Positions 30,783-40,563 of a DNA stretch of 64,000 nt are shown in pieces; position 1 is the first letter of the stretch, and the number at the start of each line of letters is the position of its first letter. This DNA is from Mycobacterium decipiens (GTDB lineage Bacteria > Actinomycetota > Actinomycetes > Mycobacteriales > Mycobacteriaceae): contig NZ_OY970459.1 in the NCBI RefSeq assembly GCF_963853665.1, positions 2,604,001-2,668,000 on the forward strand, given 5' to 3'. Under the pieces are notes generated by a model. That model did no database searches, was not told where the DNA came from, and was given only the letters and a program-made list of their open reading frames with translations. The translations under genes were made by a program, and so were the position numbers.

Positions 30783-31695
30783 CTGCCTAGCACCTGACGG
30801 ATCTGGGCCAGTGCCGCCGCGGCGCGGCGACCGGGCAGAAACATCCACACGTGCAAACCTCCCTCAAGTTCGAACCATCCGATGTCATGCCCCTCGGCCG
30901 TCGCGCGGTGGTGAAACGCGCGGGCATCGGGATTAAGTACATCGTGTGTTCCTGTGAAGACCGTCAGCCGCGGCAGTCCCGCCAGCGGTCCCACGCTCGG
31001 GCTGACCAGGGGGGTATCCAGCGGATCGCCGCCGGCGTAGCGGATGCCCGCAGCACGCAGGTCATCCAGGTTAAGAATCGGGTCGATCTTGGCGACGGAC
31101 GGTACCGGGGATCCGGCAGCGCAACGTGCATCCAGGGGGAGAGCAGCAGCGCGTCGGTCGGTTGCGGCAACCCGGCGTCGCGCACCGCATGGCATAGCGC
31201 GAAGGCCATCCCCCCCACCGAATCGCCCATGAAGGCAATCGAACTCGGGTCGCGGGCGCTCAGGATCCGGCGGTAAACCTGGAGCAGGAACGGGAACACC
31301 TCGCGGTAGCTGTGTTCGGGGGCGATGGGGTAAATCGGCACGGTGATCGTCCGGCGCACGGTGGTGGTCACCTTCGCGATGGCCGGCCAATGAAAATGCG
31401 GCAGCAGATCCAACACGTATGCCCCGCCGTGCAAATAGAGCAGGTGACCCGCCGGCTCGTCCCCGTCGCCCAGCCGGGGACTGACCTGGTAGATCGGACG
31501 GCCGTTGAGATCTTCCCGGGTCACGTCGATCTTCTTGCGCACCCGCCGGGGCGGCCGACCGCGGTAGGGCGGGCGCGGATGGGCGGCCCAGTGGTCCAGC
31601 TTGGCAGCCGGAAACAGCCGATTCCGGACACCAGAGGCGCGCAGCAGCCGCTGGGCAAAATTGGGTTTGGGCATCCGGTGGTCCATCGCAGTCAT
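30779..31695 (-). pseudogene. HSL-family esterase/lipase, frameshifted
   Basis: An alpha/beta hydrolase of the hormone-sensitive-lipase (family IV) type split over two frames. The first part (from ATG 31695) carries the oxyanion motif LHGGAY and the nucleophile elbow GDSVGG. After LPDPRYRPS the family sequence continues in another frame as VAKIDPILNLDDLRAAG, with the acid residue in TGTHDVLNP and the catalytic His in GGLHVWMF. The shift lies at about 31095-31115, consistent with one missing base. All catalytic residues are otherwise present, so sequencing error or very recent inactivation is likely. It occupies the place of Rv1813c in H37Rv and is coupled to the flavoprotein gene by TTGA. Confidence 0.8.
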
Positions 31696-31782
31696 CAGTG
31701 TCTACCGCGCGACCCGACCGGGGCGAGCAGCTCGACAGTCAATCGTCACCGGGCGCGCACGGGGAGTCGTAGTCTGTCTGGT

Positions 31783-32712
31783 GTGGATGCCGTCGCAGGG
31801 TTCTTCTCGGCGCTGCCCGAGCAGATGCGGGACCCGGTGCTGTTCGCTATCCCATTCTTCCTATTGCTGTTGATTCTCGAATGGACGGCGGCTCGCAAGC
31901 TGGAGCAAATCGAAGCAGCCCGGCCGGCATCCGGCGCCTACCTCACTCGCGACTCCGTTGCGAGCATCTCGATGGGGCTGGTATCCATAGCGACCACCGC
32001 CAGCTGGAAGTCCCTCGCGCTGCTCGGTTATGCCGCAATCTATGCCTACGTTGCCCCCTGGCACCTGCCAGCAAACCGGTGGTACACCTGGGCGATCGCG
32101 ATCGTTGGTGTCGACCTGCTGTATTACACCTATCACCGCATCGCTCACCGGGTCCGGCTGATCTGGGCTACTCACCAGGCACACCACTCCAGCGAATACT
32201 TCAACTTCGCCACCGCGCTGCGCCAGAAATGGAACAACAGCGGCGAGATTCTTATGTGGGTCCCGTTGCCACTGTTGGGGCTGCCCCCTTGGATGGTGTT
32301 CTTCAGCTGGTCGCTCAACTTGATTTACCAATTTTGGGTGCACACCGAGCGGATCGACAAGCTGCCGCGGTGGTTCGAGTTCGTCTTCAACACCCCGTCG
32401 CACCACCGGGTCCACCACGGCATGGACCAGGTGTATCTGGACAAGAACTACGGCGGCATCCTCATCGTCTGGGACCGCTTGTTCGGTAGTTTTCAGCCAG
32501 AGCTGTTCCGACCGCACTACGGCCTGACCAAGAAGGTCGATACGTTCAACGTCTGGAAGCTGCAGACCCGGGAGTATGTGGCGATCGCCCGTGACTGGCG
32601 GTCGGCAGCGCGGCTGCGCGACCGGCTGGCCTATGTCTTCGGGCCGCCGGGCTGGGAACCGCAGACCATTGGTAAAGCCAACGCCGCCGTCCACCTGGCC
32701 ACGTCTCGGTAA
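31783..32712 (+). CDS. erg3: sterol desaturase-like membrane di-iron protein (Erg3-like)
   Basis: A 309-residue membrane protein of the fatty acid hydroxylase superfamily, counterpart of Rv1814. It has four or so hydrophobic helices and the eight-histidine di-iron motifs: HRIAH, HQAHHSSE, and HHRVHH followed by NYGG. GTG at 31783 matches the known N-terminus VDAVAGFF; the frame is open much farther upstream without family resemblance. The substrate in mycobacteria, which make little sterol, is unclear; host sterol or lipid hydroxylation/desaturation is possible. Confidence 0.9.
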   Translation: MDAVAGFFSALPEQMRDPVLFAIPFFLLLLILEWTAARKLEQIEAARPASGAYLTRDSVASISMGLVSIATTASWKSLALLGYAAIYAYVAPWHLPANRWYTWAIAIVGVDLLYYTYHRIAHRVRLIWATHQAHHSSEYFNFATALRQKWNNSGEILMWVPLPLLGLPPWMVFFSWSLNLIYQFWVHTERIDKLPRWFEFVFNTPSHHRVHHGMDQVYLDKNYGGILIVWDRLFGSFQPELFRPHYGLTKKVDTFNVWKLQTREYVAIARDWRSAARLRDRLAYVFGPPGWEPQTIGKANAAVHLATSR

Positions 32713-32815
32713 CGCTGGGGCCCGACGGTGCGAAAGTCTTACCGTCGGGTTTAGTTGCGCCTTTGCCGCAACCGGCGGCAGGCAGGGCGCTTGCCCCGAC
32801 GGATAGGAGTCGAAG

Positions 32816-33481
32816 GTGGGCCGTCTGGCAATCAGTGCATGTGCGGCGACGGTCGCCATATTGGCCTTCGGGCTTTCGCCGGCGACCGCCAGCGCCGAAC
32901 CGACCATGGTGTTCCCCGGCATGGAAATCCAGCAGGACAACCACGTCTGCACCCTGGGCTACGTCGACCCTGGCCTGAAGATCGCGTTCACCGCGGGGCA
33001 CTGCCGCGGCGGGGGATCGGTCACCGACCGGAACCACAACGTCATCGGCCACCTCGCGGCCTTCCGCGACAACACACCCAGCGGCTCGACGGTGGCCACT
33101 CACGAGATGATCGCCGACTACGAAGCGATTGTGCTGGCCGACAACGTCACGGCAAGCAACATTCTGCCGGACGGGCGTCCACTGGAATCAAAACCGGGCT
33201 TGACGGTTACGCCCGGCCAAGCGGTCTGCCATTTCGGCGTGCGAACCGGTGAAACCTGCGGAACGGTAGAAAGCGTCAACAACGGGTGGTTCACCATGTC
33301 CCACGGCGTGCTCACTCGCAACGGTGATTCGGGGGGCCCGGTCTACCTGGCCCCCGGCGGCGGCCCGGCGCAGATTGTCGGGATCTTCAACAGTGTCTGG
33401 GGGGACTTTCCCGCGGCGGTGTCCTGGCGGTCGACCTCCGAACAGGTCCGCGCTGATCTCGGCGTGACGCCCCCTGCTTAA
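32816..33481 (+). CDS. secreted trypsin-like serine protease homolog (Rv1815-like)
   Basis: A 221-residue exported protein with an N-terminal signal peptide (about residues 1-24, ending TASA) and a chymotrypsin-like fold. The catalytic His is in FTAGHC, the Ser in GDSGGPV, and Asp or Glu in the [11 protein letters not shown] region may complete the triad. Cysteines in VCTLG, HCRG, VCHFG and TCGTV suggest two disulfides. The GTG at 32816 lies after an AGGAG. No protease substrate can be predicted. Confidence 0.85.
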   Translation: MGRLAISACAATVAILAFGLSPATASAEPTMVFPGMEIQQDNHVCTLGYVDPGLKIAFTAGHCRGGGSVTDRNHNVIGHLAAFRDNTPSGSTVATHEMIADYEAIVLADNVTASNILPDGRPLESKPGLTVTPGQAVCHFGVRTGETCGTVESVNNGWFTMSHGVLTRNGDSGGPVYLAPGGGPAQIVGIFNSVWGDFPAAVSWRSTSEQVRADLGVTPPA

Positions 33482-33596
33482 CGACACCAGCGCGTTGTCG
33501 TCGGATCCCGTGCCACACCAGCGACGCGCCGTTGACCTGCCCATACCCGGTGCGTTGGCCCAGAGCGGCGATCTCGCTTGTGTCAGACTTGGCCGC

Positions 33597-34292
33597 GTGG
33601 GCAAGCGCCGGGACTCGCGGGAGCAGATCGAGGCGAAAATTGTCGACCTCGGCCGACGTCAGCTGTTGGAACGCGGTGCGGCCGGATTGTCGCTCCGGGC
33701 CATTGCCCGCGATCTGGACATGGTGTCTTCGGCTGTGTACCGCTATGTGGCCAGCCGCGACGAGCTGCTGACCCGGCTGCTCGTCGACGCCGACTCCGAC
33801 CTGGCCGACACCGTGGAACGGGCCCGCGACGACACCCTCGCCGACTCGTGGAGCGACGACGTCATCGCGATCGCTCATGCGGCGCGCGGGTGGGCAGTTG
33901 CCCACCCGGCGAGCTGGACCTTGCTGTATGGCGGCCGGGTTCCCGGCTATCGCGCACCGCCCAACCGAACCGTCGAAGTCGGCACCCGCGTGATCGGAAC
34001 GTTCTTCGATGCGATCGCTGCGGGAATTGCCACCGGAGACATCAGATTGACCAATGACGTTGCACCGCAACCGATGTCATCGGACTTCGAAAGAATCCGG
34101 CAGAAGTACGGGTTTCCCGGCGATGATCGTGTCGTCACGAAGTGCCTGCTGCTCTGGGCGGGCGTGGTGGGTGCGATCAGCCTGGAGGTGTTCGGCCAAT
34201 ACGGCACCGACACGGTGACAGATCCCGCGGTGATATTCGATGCCCAGATACGGCTGCTTGTGGATGTGCTGACCCTGCACACAAACTGCTGA
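33597..34292 (+). CDS. TetR family transcriptional regulator (Rv1816-like)
   Basis: A 231-residue TetR regulator. The N-terminal helix-turn-helix domain spans residues about 8-65 (SLRAIARDLDMVSSAVYRYVASRDELL) and is followed by an all-helical ligand domain of the TetR_C (WHG) type. GTG at 33597 is used since family similarity begins at VGKRRDSREQ; longer in-frame starts lack support. It lies between the protease gene and the VOC gene. Neither ligand nor operator is recognised. Confidence 0.88.
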   Translation: MGKRRDSREQIEAKIVDLGRRQLLERGAAGLSLRAIARDLDMVSSAVYRYVASRDELLTRLLVDADSDLADTVERARDDTLADSWSDDVIAIAHAARGWAVAHPASWTLLYGGRVPGYRAPPNRTVEVGTRVIGTFFDAIAAGIATGDIRLTNDVAPQPMSSDFERIRQKYGFPGDDRVVTKCLLLWAGVVGAISLEVFGQYGTDTVTDPAVIFDAQIRLLVDVLTLHTNC

Positions 34293-34418
34293 GACCGGCT
34301 GGCCCGATCAGAACTAGAACGTGTTCATACCCGCTTTCCGATGCCGCTGCTCCCGATAGTGGCAAATTCACTCTGAGCCCCTTCTGGCCGCCGGCTAGCT
34401 GGGCTATCCTGCGAGACG

Positions 34419-34919
34419 ATGAACCTTCTCGTTCGGTCACCGACACAGATTGCGTGGGTCACCCCGGACCTGGACTCCACCGAAACGGCTCTCACCGGCC
34501 TATTAGGTGCCCGAAAGTGGATCCGGATACCTGACGTCCACTTCGCTCCCGACACCTGTAGCTATCAGGGCAAGCCCGCCGATTTTGTGGCGAGCATCTC
34601 GCTGAGCTATCTCGGCGACATGCAGTTAGAGTTGATCTCGCCGGTCCGTGGGGAGAATATCTATAGTGACTTTTTGCGCGACCGCGGGCCAGGTTTGCAC
34701 CACATCTGCATGGAGGCCGATAGCCCGGAGCGGTTGGAAGCCACACTGGCCGATGCTGTTGGCCATGGCGCCGTTGTGGTGCAGCGAGGGGTGATGCCCG
34801 GCGGAATTCAATTCGCCTACGTGTCAGCCCCGCTTGCGGGGGTGCCGTATGTCGAAATCGCATATTTCTCGCCAGAGATCAAGGCGTTTTATGACTACGT
34901 CAAACAGGAGCAGCGGTGA
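34419..34919 (+). CDS. VOC (glyoxalase/bleomycin resistance) superfamily protein
   Basis: A 166-residue protein of two beta-alpha-beta-beta-beta modules. Candidate metal ligands are His in GLHHICMEA and Glu in YVEIAYF; the methylmalonyl-CoA epimerase/dioxygenase type is the nearest resemblance. The stop overlaps the GTG start of the flavoprotein gene (GTGA), so both are one operon. I recall no counterpart at this position in H37Rv. Together with a ketosteroid-dehydrogenase-like oxidoreductase, a small catabolic or detoxification operon is plausible. Confidence 0.8.
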   Translation: MNLLVRSPTQIAWVTPDLDSTETALTGLLGARKWIRIPDVHFAPDTCSYQGKPADFVASISLSYLGDMQLELISPVRGENIYSDFLRDRGPGLHHICMEADSPERLEATLADAVGHGAVVVQRGVMPGGIQFAYVSAPLAGVPYVEIAYFSPEIKAFYDYVKQEQR

Positions 34920-36401
34920 ACACCGAGATACCAGCGGCGGTTAGTGCGGACACCGTGACGTCCTGGTCGGATGACGTCGACGTGGCGGTGATCGGTTTCG
35001 GCATCGCTGGCGGTTGCGCGGCGGTCAGCGCGGCCGCCACCGGGGCACGGGTGCTGGTGCTCGAGCGCGCCGCCGCGGCCGGTGGCACGACCTCCCTTGC
35101 CGGAGGGCACTTCTACCTCGGCGGCGGTACTGCCGTGCAGCGGGCGACCGGGCAGGCCGACTCACCGGAGGAGATGTACAAGTATTCTGGTCGCGGTGTC
35201 CAGGAAGCCGGACCACACCAAGATTCGCGCCTACTGCGAAGGCAGTGTCGAGCATTTTGACTGGTTGGAAGACTTGGGGTTTCAGTTCGAACGCAGCTAC
35301 TTCCCGGGCAAGGCGGTGATCCAGCCCAACACGGAGGGGTTGATGTACACCGGCAACGAGAGAGTCTGGCCGTTCCTGCAGATGGCGGCGCCGGCGCCAC
35401 GCGGCCACAAGGTCCCGGTAGCCGGTGACACCGGCGGCGCCAGCATGGTAATCGACCTGCTACTCAAGCGAGCCGTAAGCCTGGGGGTGGAGATCCGCTA
35501 CGAGACCGGCGCCACCCAGCTCATCGTGGAGGGTGCGGACCCAGCGACCCCCGTGACTGGCGTGATGTGGAAACGGTTTTCCGAAACCGGTGCCATCAAG
35601 GCGAAATCAGTGATCATCGCGGCCGGTGGCTTCGTGATGAACCCGGACATGGTCGCGAAGTACACCCCGAAACTGGCCGAGAAGCCGTTCGTGCTGGGCA
35701 ACACCTATGACGACGGGTTGGGTATCCGGATGGGCGTATCGGCCGGCGGCGCCAGCCAGCACATGGATCAGATCTTCATTACCGCTCCGCCTTATCCGCC
35801 GCCGATCCTGCTCACCGGGATCATCGTCAACAAGCTGGGGCAGCGATTCGTCGCCGAAGACTCCTACCATTCCAGGACAGCGGGGTTCATCATGGACCAG
35901 CCGGATAGCGCGGCCTTCCTCATCGTCGACGAGGCGCATCTGGAGCACCCCACGATACCGCTAGTGCCGCTGATCGACGGCTGGGAAACCGTGGCCGAAA
36001 TGGAAGCCGCACTTGGCATTCCGCACGGCAATTTGACCGCTACGCTGGATCGCTACAACACCTTCGCCGCGCGTGGCGAGGATCCCGATTTCCATAAGCA
36101 GCCGGAATTCCTTGCGCCGCAAGACAACGGGCCGTGGGGCGCATTCGACATGTCATTGGGCAAAGCGGTGTATGCCGGATTCACCCTGGGCGGGCTGGCC
36201 ACGTCGGTGGACGGGCAGGTGCTGCGTGAAGACGGCTCGGTGGTGGCCGGTTTGTACGCGGTTGGGGCATGCGCGTCCAACATCGCCCAGGACGGCAAGG
36301 GATACGCCAGCGGCACGCAACTGGGTGAAGGCTCGTTCTTCGGCCGCCGCGCCGGAGCGCACGCTGCAACGAGCGCGCAGGGCATGTCCCGGGAGCAGTG
36401 A
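34916..36401 (+). pseudogene. FAD-dependent oxidoreductase (Rv1817-like), frameshifted
   Basis: A flavoprotein of the fumarate reductase/3-ketosteroid dehydrogenase family. The N-terminal part starts at GTG 34916 with VIGFGIAGGCAA (FAD-binding GxGxxG) and runs to EEMYKY; the family sequence then continues one frame over as LVAVSRKPDHTKIRAYC through AAGGFVMN to the C-terminal [12 protein letters not shown] and [11 protein letters not shown]. An extra T at about 35185-35186 accounts for the shift. The corrected length is about 494 residues. Translation as written would end at about 35260. Everything else is intact, so sequencing error must be considered. Confidence 0.85.
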
Positions 36402-36414
36402 TCGGCCGCACGCC

Positions 36415-36609
36415 TAGCTCCTGATAAGCCTGGCCGTGTGCGGAGAACAACGCTGCCACCGCCGCCGACACCTCATCGGCGCCCGCAGCCAAAATCCCTG
36501 TGGTGGGGGCCACCGCGGCAGCATTTGCACTGCTGATCGCGCAGCCCACACTCGCCAAATCCGTTGCTGCCGCGGCCAGCGCCTGCGGCATCGCGATGAC
36601 AAATGACCT
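36415..36609 (-). pseudogene. PE_PGRS33: PE_PGRS33 remnant (PE domain without start codon)
   Basis: On the minus strand the frame encodes [14 protein letters not shown]...AYQE, the first ~64 residues of a PE domain. The codon expected to be ATG (36607-36609) reads AGG, so the start is lost. Similarity ends at about 36415, just before the 3' end of the oxidoreductase gene; the rest of the PE domain and the whole PGRS domain are gone. Position between the Rv1817-like gene and bacA matches PE_PGRS33 of M. tuberculosis. The flanking 170 bases up to bacA hold nothing recognisable. Confidence 0.8.
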
Positions 36610-36781
36610 CTGGCGCCTCACCAACGCTTCGTGACCTCAATGGAGCGATCGCGCGGTCACACTCGAGAAATCGGTGGTTGCAGCGTATCGCTATCTGGAA
36701 GCGAGTCGTAGCAGACTCGCGAAAGTCCAAGTGCCACATATTCTTTAAGGTGTCGCGGAGCTACCGAAGACGGGGCAGGGG

Positions 36782-38701
36782 TTAGACCGGTGCGGGCTCC
36801 TTTTCCACGGGGCGCAGCCGCCACGGGCCGCCGCCTAGCAGTTCCAGCTGGTGGTCGTGCAGCAGTTCCAGCGCGGGTCGATGGCTGACACTGACCACAA
36901 TGCAATCCGGCAGTTCGCTGCGCAACAACTGGTAAAGCGCGAATTCCAGTCCGGTGTCGAGCGCCGACGTGCTTTCGTCAAGGAAGACCGCCTTGGGCTT
37001 GGTCAGCAGAACGCGGGCAAACGCGACGCGTTGCTGCTCCCCGGGGGAAAGGACTTTGGCCCAGTCGCGTTCTTCGTCCAGCCGATCGCACAGCGGCGCG
37101 AGCGCCACCTTGCCCAGCGTGTCCCGCAGGGTGTCGTGCGGGATGTCGGCCGCTGAATTCGGGTAGCACACCACGTCGCGAAGACTGCCCAGTGGCACAT
37201 AGGGCAACTGGGACAAGAACATCGTGTCGTTGTCGCCGTCCGGGCGGCGCAGTGTCCCTGAGGCGAACGGCCACAATTCCGCGAGGCTGCGTAGCAGGGT
37301 GGTCTTGCCGGACCCTGAACGCCCGGTGATCACTAGCGACTCGCCACGGCCCAGCCGAACGTCGAGCGGGTCGATCAATCGCTCGCCGGCAGGCGTACGC
37401 ACCTCGACGTCGTTGAGCTCAATTGACGCGTCGTCACTCGGCCGGGTCAGGACCGCGGGCAGGGCGCGGCCCTTGTCGTTGGCGTCAACCATTCCGTGCA
37501 GTCGGATGATCGCCGCGCGGAAGGACGCAAACGCGTCGTAGTTGTTGCGGAAGAACGACAACGAATCGTGAATGTTGCCGAAGGCCATTGCGGTCTGCGT
37601 GACATCGCCGAAGTCGATCTGGCCGGCAAACAACCGCGGCGCCTGGATCACCCACGGCAACGGGACAATCGTCTGACTCACCGACAGGTTCCAACCGTTG
37701 AAGGCGATGCTTCGGCGCACATATCGACGGTAGTTGTCGATGACCGGGGTGAACCGTCGGCGCAATTGCCTGCCTTCCACCCGCTCGCCGCGATAGAAAC
37801 CCACCGCCTCGGCGGCATCGCGCAATCGCACCAGGGCGTAACGAAAAGCGGCGTTGAGCTTTTCGTTGCGAAAGCTCAGCAAAATTAGTGGTCGCCCGAT
37901 CACGAACGAAATGATCGTGGCCACGAACACATAAACCAGCACGGTCCAGAACATCGCCCGCGGGAAAGACAGACCGAAGATATTCAGGGTGCCCGACAGA
38001 TTCCACAGGATAGCGGTGAAGGAGATCACCGAAATAATCGATTGGACGGCCCCGAATAGCAACGTGCTGGCCGTCCCGTTGGACGGTTCATTCGGTGTAC
38101 CACCGGCCCCGGCGGTGAAGATGTCGACGTCCTGCTGGATGCGTTGGTCAGGGTTGTCGATCGTCTCGTCGATGAAAAGGTCCCGGTAGTAGGCCCTGCC
38201 CTCCAGCCAGTCCTTGGTGAGATGGTCCGTCAGCCACACCCGCCAGGCGATGATGAAGCGCTGGGTCAGGTAGATGTCGGCCATCACCCGGGCCACGTGT
38301 AGTACCGCCATCACGCTGAAGACCCCGATCGACATCCAAAATCCGCGCACACCAGAGCTTTTCACCACCTGATCGCCGGCGGCGGTGCCTTGGAAGGCCT
38401 TCTGCAGCGCCGTGTACATGTCATTGCCCTGGTAGCTGAACAGCACATTCAGGCGCACCGCCAGCACGACCGACAGCAAGAGCACACCAAGCAACAGCCA
38501 AACGCGCACGCTCTCGGCGCCAACGAAGTACTCGCGGGTGATCCGCCAGAACTGGCGCCCCCACGGCGTGAAATATCTGAGCAGAATCAGCACGGCGAGC
38601 ACACAGACGGCACTGATCGTCCAGGCTTTGCCGACCCAATACAAAGAATCCGGGAATGCGGCGGACCAGTCGATGGATGGCTTAAACGGTGTCGGGCCCA
38701 A
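36782..38701 (-). CDS. bacA: BacA/SbmA-like ABC transporter
   Basis: A 639-residue half-transporter with a SbmA/BacA-type membrane domain (about six helices, residues 20-400) fused to an ABC ATPase: Walker [10 protein letters not shown], signature [13 protein letters not shown] and Walker B AVFLDEST. In M. tuberculosis this protein imports vitamin B12 and hydrophilic antimicrobial compounds such as bleomycin. The TTG at 38701 follows AAGGAG by about 9 bases and gives the expected length; an upstream in-frame start would run across the ilvG promoter. Divergent from ilvG. Confidence 0.93.
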   Translation of the reverse strand: MGPTPFKPSIDWSAAFPDSLYWVGKAWTISAVCVLAVLILLRYFTPWGRQFWRITREYFVGAESVRVWLLLGVLLLSVVLAVRLNVLFSYQGNDMYTALQKAFQGTAAGDQVVKSSGVRGFWMSIGVFSVMAVLHVARVMADIYLTQRFIIAWRVWLTDHLTKDWLEGRAYYRDLFIDETIDNPDQRIQQDVDIFTAGAGGTPNEPSNGTASTLLFGAVQSIISVISFTAILWNLSGTLNIFGLSFPRAMFWTVLVYVFVATIISFVIGRPLILLSFRNEKLNAAFRYALVRLRDAAEAVGFYRGERVEGRQLRRRFTPVIDNYRRYVRRSIAFNGWNLSVSQTIVPLPWVIQAPRLFAGQIDFGDVTQTAMAFGNIHDSLSFFRNNYDAFASFRAAIIRLHGMVDANDKGRALPAVLTRPSDDASIELNDVEVRTPAGERLIDPLDVRLGRGESLVITGRSGSGKTTLLRSLAELWPFASGTLRRPDGDNDTMFLSQLPYVPLGSLRDVVCYPNSAADIPHDTLRDTLGKVALAPLCDRLDEERDWAKVLSPGEQQRVAFARVLLTKPKAVFLDESTSALDTGLEFALYQLLRSELPDCIVVSVSHRPALELLHDHQLELLGGGPWRLRPVEKEPAPV

Positions 38702-38795
38702 AGTTCGATGCTCCTTACAGTCGAGGTGTTCAGGTGGCTCCTCAACAGAAATCCTTCGGCGAACGTACCCGAAGGTTGTGGATAGGCTGCCGGTT

Positions 38796-40439
38796 ATGAG
38801 CACCGACACCGTCCCCGCCCACACCATTCACGCCGGCCGGCTCATCGCGCGCCGACTCAAAGCCAGCGGCATCGACACGGTCTTCACGTTGTCGGGTGGT
38901 CACCTGTTCTCCATCTACGACGGCTGCCGCGAGGAAGGCATCCGCCTGATCGACACCCGCCACGAGCAAACCGCCGCCTTCGCCGCCGAAGGCTGGTCGA
39001 AGGTGACCCGGGTGCCGGGGGTGGCCGCGCTCACTGCTGGTCCGGGCGTCACCAACGGGATGAGCGCGATGGCTGCCGCGCAGCAGAACCAGTCGCCGCT
39101 GGTGGTGCTCGGCGGTCGCGCGCCCGCGCTGCGTTGGGGGATGGGCTCCCTGCAGGAGATTGACCACGTGCCGTTCGTGGCGCCGTTGGCTCGTTTCGCC
39201 GCTACGGCGCAATCAGCCGAGGACGCAGGCCAGCTCGTCGACCAGGCGCTGCTGTCGGCGGTGAGTGCCCCGTCGGGTGTGGCATTCGTCGACTTCCCGA
39301 TGGATCACGCGTTTTCCATGTCCGACGATCCGGGGCGCCCCGGCGCTCTAACGGACTTGCCGACAAGTGCCACCCCCGACGGCGCCGTACTGGACCGGGT
39401 AACCGACCTGCTGGCGGCCGCACAGCGGCCGGTGATCATGGCCGGAACGAATGTCTGGTGGGGACACGCGGAGGCGGCCCTGCTGCGTCTGGCCGAGAAC
39501 CTGCGGATCCCGGTGCTGATGAACGGGATGGCCCGCGGCGTGGTGCCCGCCGACCACCCGCTGGCGTTCTCGCGCGCGCGGGCGAAAGCGTTGGGGGAGG
39601 CCGACGTCGCGTTGATTGTGGGAGTACCCATGGACTTCCGTCTGGGTTTCGGCGGGGTGTTCGGGTCGACAACCCAGCTGGTCGTGCTAGACCGCGTCGA
39701 ACCCGCACGCGAACATCCGCGACCAGTCGCGGCTGGGCTCTACGGGGATCTGACCGCGATCCTCACGGCGTTGGCCACCGGCGGTGGGGCCCAGCATCCG
39801 GACTGGATCGACGAGCTCCGGACGGCCGAGACTGCGGCGCGCGATCTCGAGCAGGCCGAGCTGGCCGATGACCGGGTCCCGCTGCATCCAATGCGGGTGT
39901 ACGCCGAGCTGGCGTCGCTGCTGGATCGCGACGCAGTCGTCGTTATCGACGCTGGAGACTTCGGGTCTTACGCCGGCCGGATGATCGACAGCTATCTGCC
40001 AGGCTGCTGGCTGGACAGCGGTCCGTTCGGCTGTCTTGGCTCAGGGCCCGGTTATGCCCTGGCCGCCAAACTGGCGCTGCCGGAGCGCCAGGTTGTGCTC
40101 CTGCAGGGTGACGGCGCGTTTGGGTTTAGCGGCATGGAGTGGGACACGCTGGTACGGCACCACGTACCGGTGGTTTCGGTGATAGGCAACAACGGCATCT
40201 GGGGCTTGGAGAAGCACCCGATGGAAGCGTTGTACGGCTATTCCGTGGTGGCGGAGCTGCGGCCAGGAACTCGCTACGACGAGATTGTGCGCGCTTTGGG
40301 CGGCCACGGCGAGCTGGTGTCGGCGCCGGCCGAGCTTCGGCCGGCGCTCGAACGTGCCTTCAGTAGTGGTCTGCCCGCCGTCGTCAACGTGCTCACCGAC
40401 CCAAGCGTCGCCTATCCACGCCGGTCCAATCTGGCCTGA
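38796..40439 (+). CDS. ilvG: ThDP-dependent acetolactate synthase-like enzyme IlvG
   Basis: A 547-residue thiamin diphosphate enzyme related to the acetolactate synthase large subunit. The catalytic glutamate is in RHEQTAAF (residues near 50), and the ThDP/Mg2+ motif runs from [15 protein letters not shown] to NNGIWG. Related oxalyl-CoA decarboxylases and 2-hydroxyacyl-CoA lyases share this layout, and H37Rv IlvG has uncertain activity, so the true reaction is open. No regulatory subunit gene lies nearby. ATG at 38796 gives the family length. Confidence 0.88.
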   Translation: MSTDTVPAHTIHAGRLIARRLKASGIDTVFTLSGGHLFSIYDGCREEGIRLIDTRHEQTAAFAAEGWSKVTRVPGVAALTAGPGVTNGMSAMAAAQQNQSPLVVLGGRAPALRWGMGSLQEIDHVPFVAPLARFAATAQSAEDAGQLVDQALLSAVSAPSGVAFVDFPMDHAFSMSDDPGRPGALTDLPTSATPDGAVLDRVTDLLAAAQRPVIMAGTNVWWGHAEAALLRLAENLRIPVLMNGMARGVVPADHPLAFSRARAKALGEADVALIVGVPMDFRLGFGGVFGSTTQLVVLDRVEPAREHPRPVAAGLYGDLTAILTALATGGGAQHPDWIDELRTAETAARDLEQAELADDRVPLHPMRVYAELASLLDRDAVVVIDAGDFGSYAGRMIDSYLPGCWLDSGPFGCLGSGPGYALAAKLALPERQVVLLQGDGAFGFSGMEWDTLVRHHVPVVSVIGNNGIWGLEKHPMEALYGYSVVAELRPGTRYDEIVRALGGHGELVSAPAELRPALERAFSSGLPAVVNVLTDPSVAYPRRSNLA

Positions 40440-40563
40440 TGGGCCGGGCACCGACCGGCGTTGTTGCCTTCGCCGCGAGCCTCCGCAGCTGTACACAAAT
40501 TGCGGCGTGTCGGCGTACAGACACGCGCCCTCGCGCCGGTTGGGGGTCGCGTACCGTTGGTTT

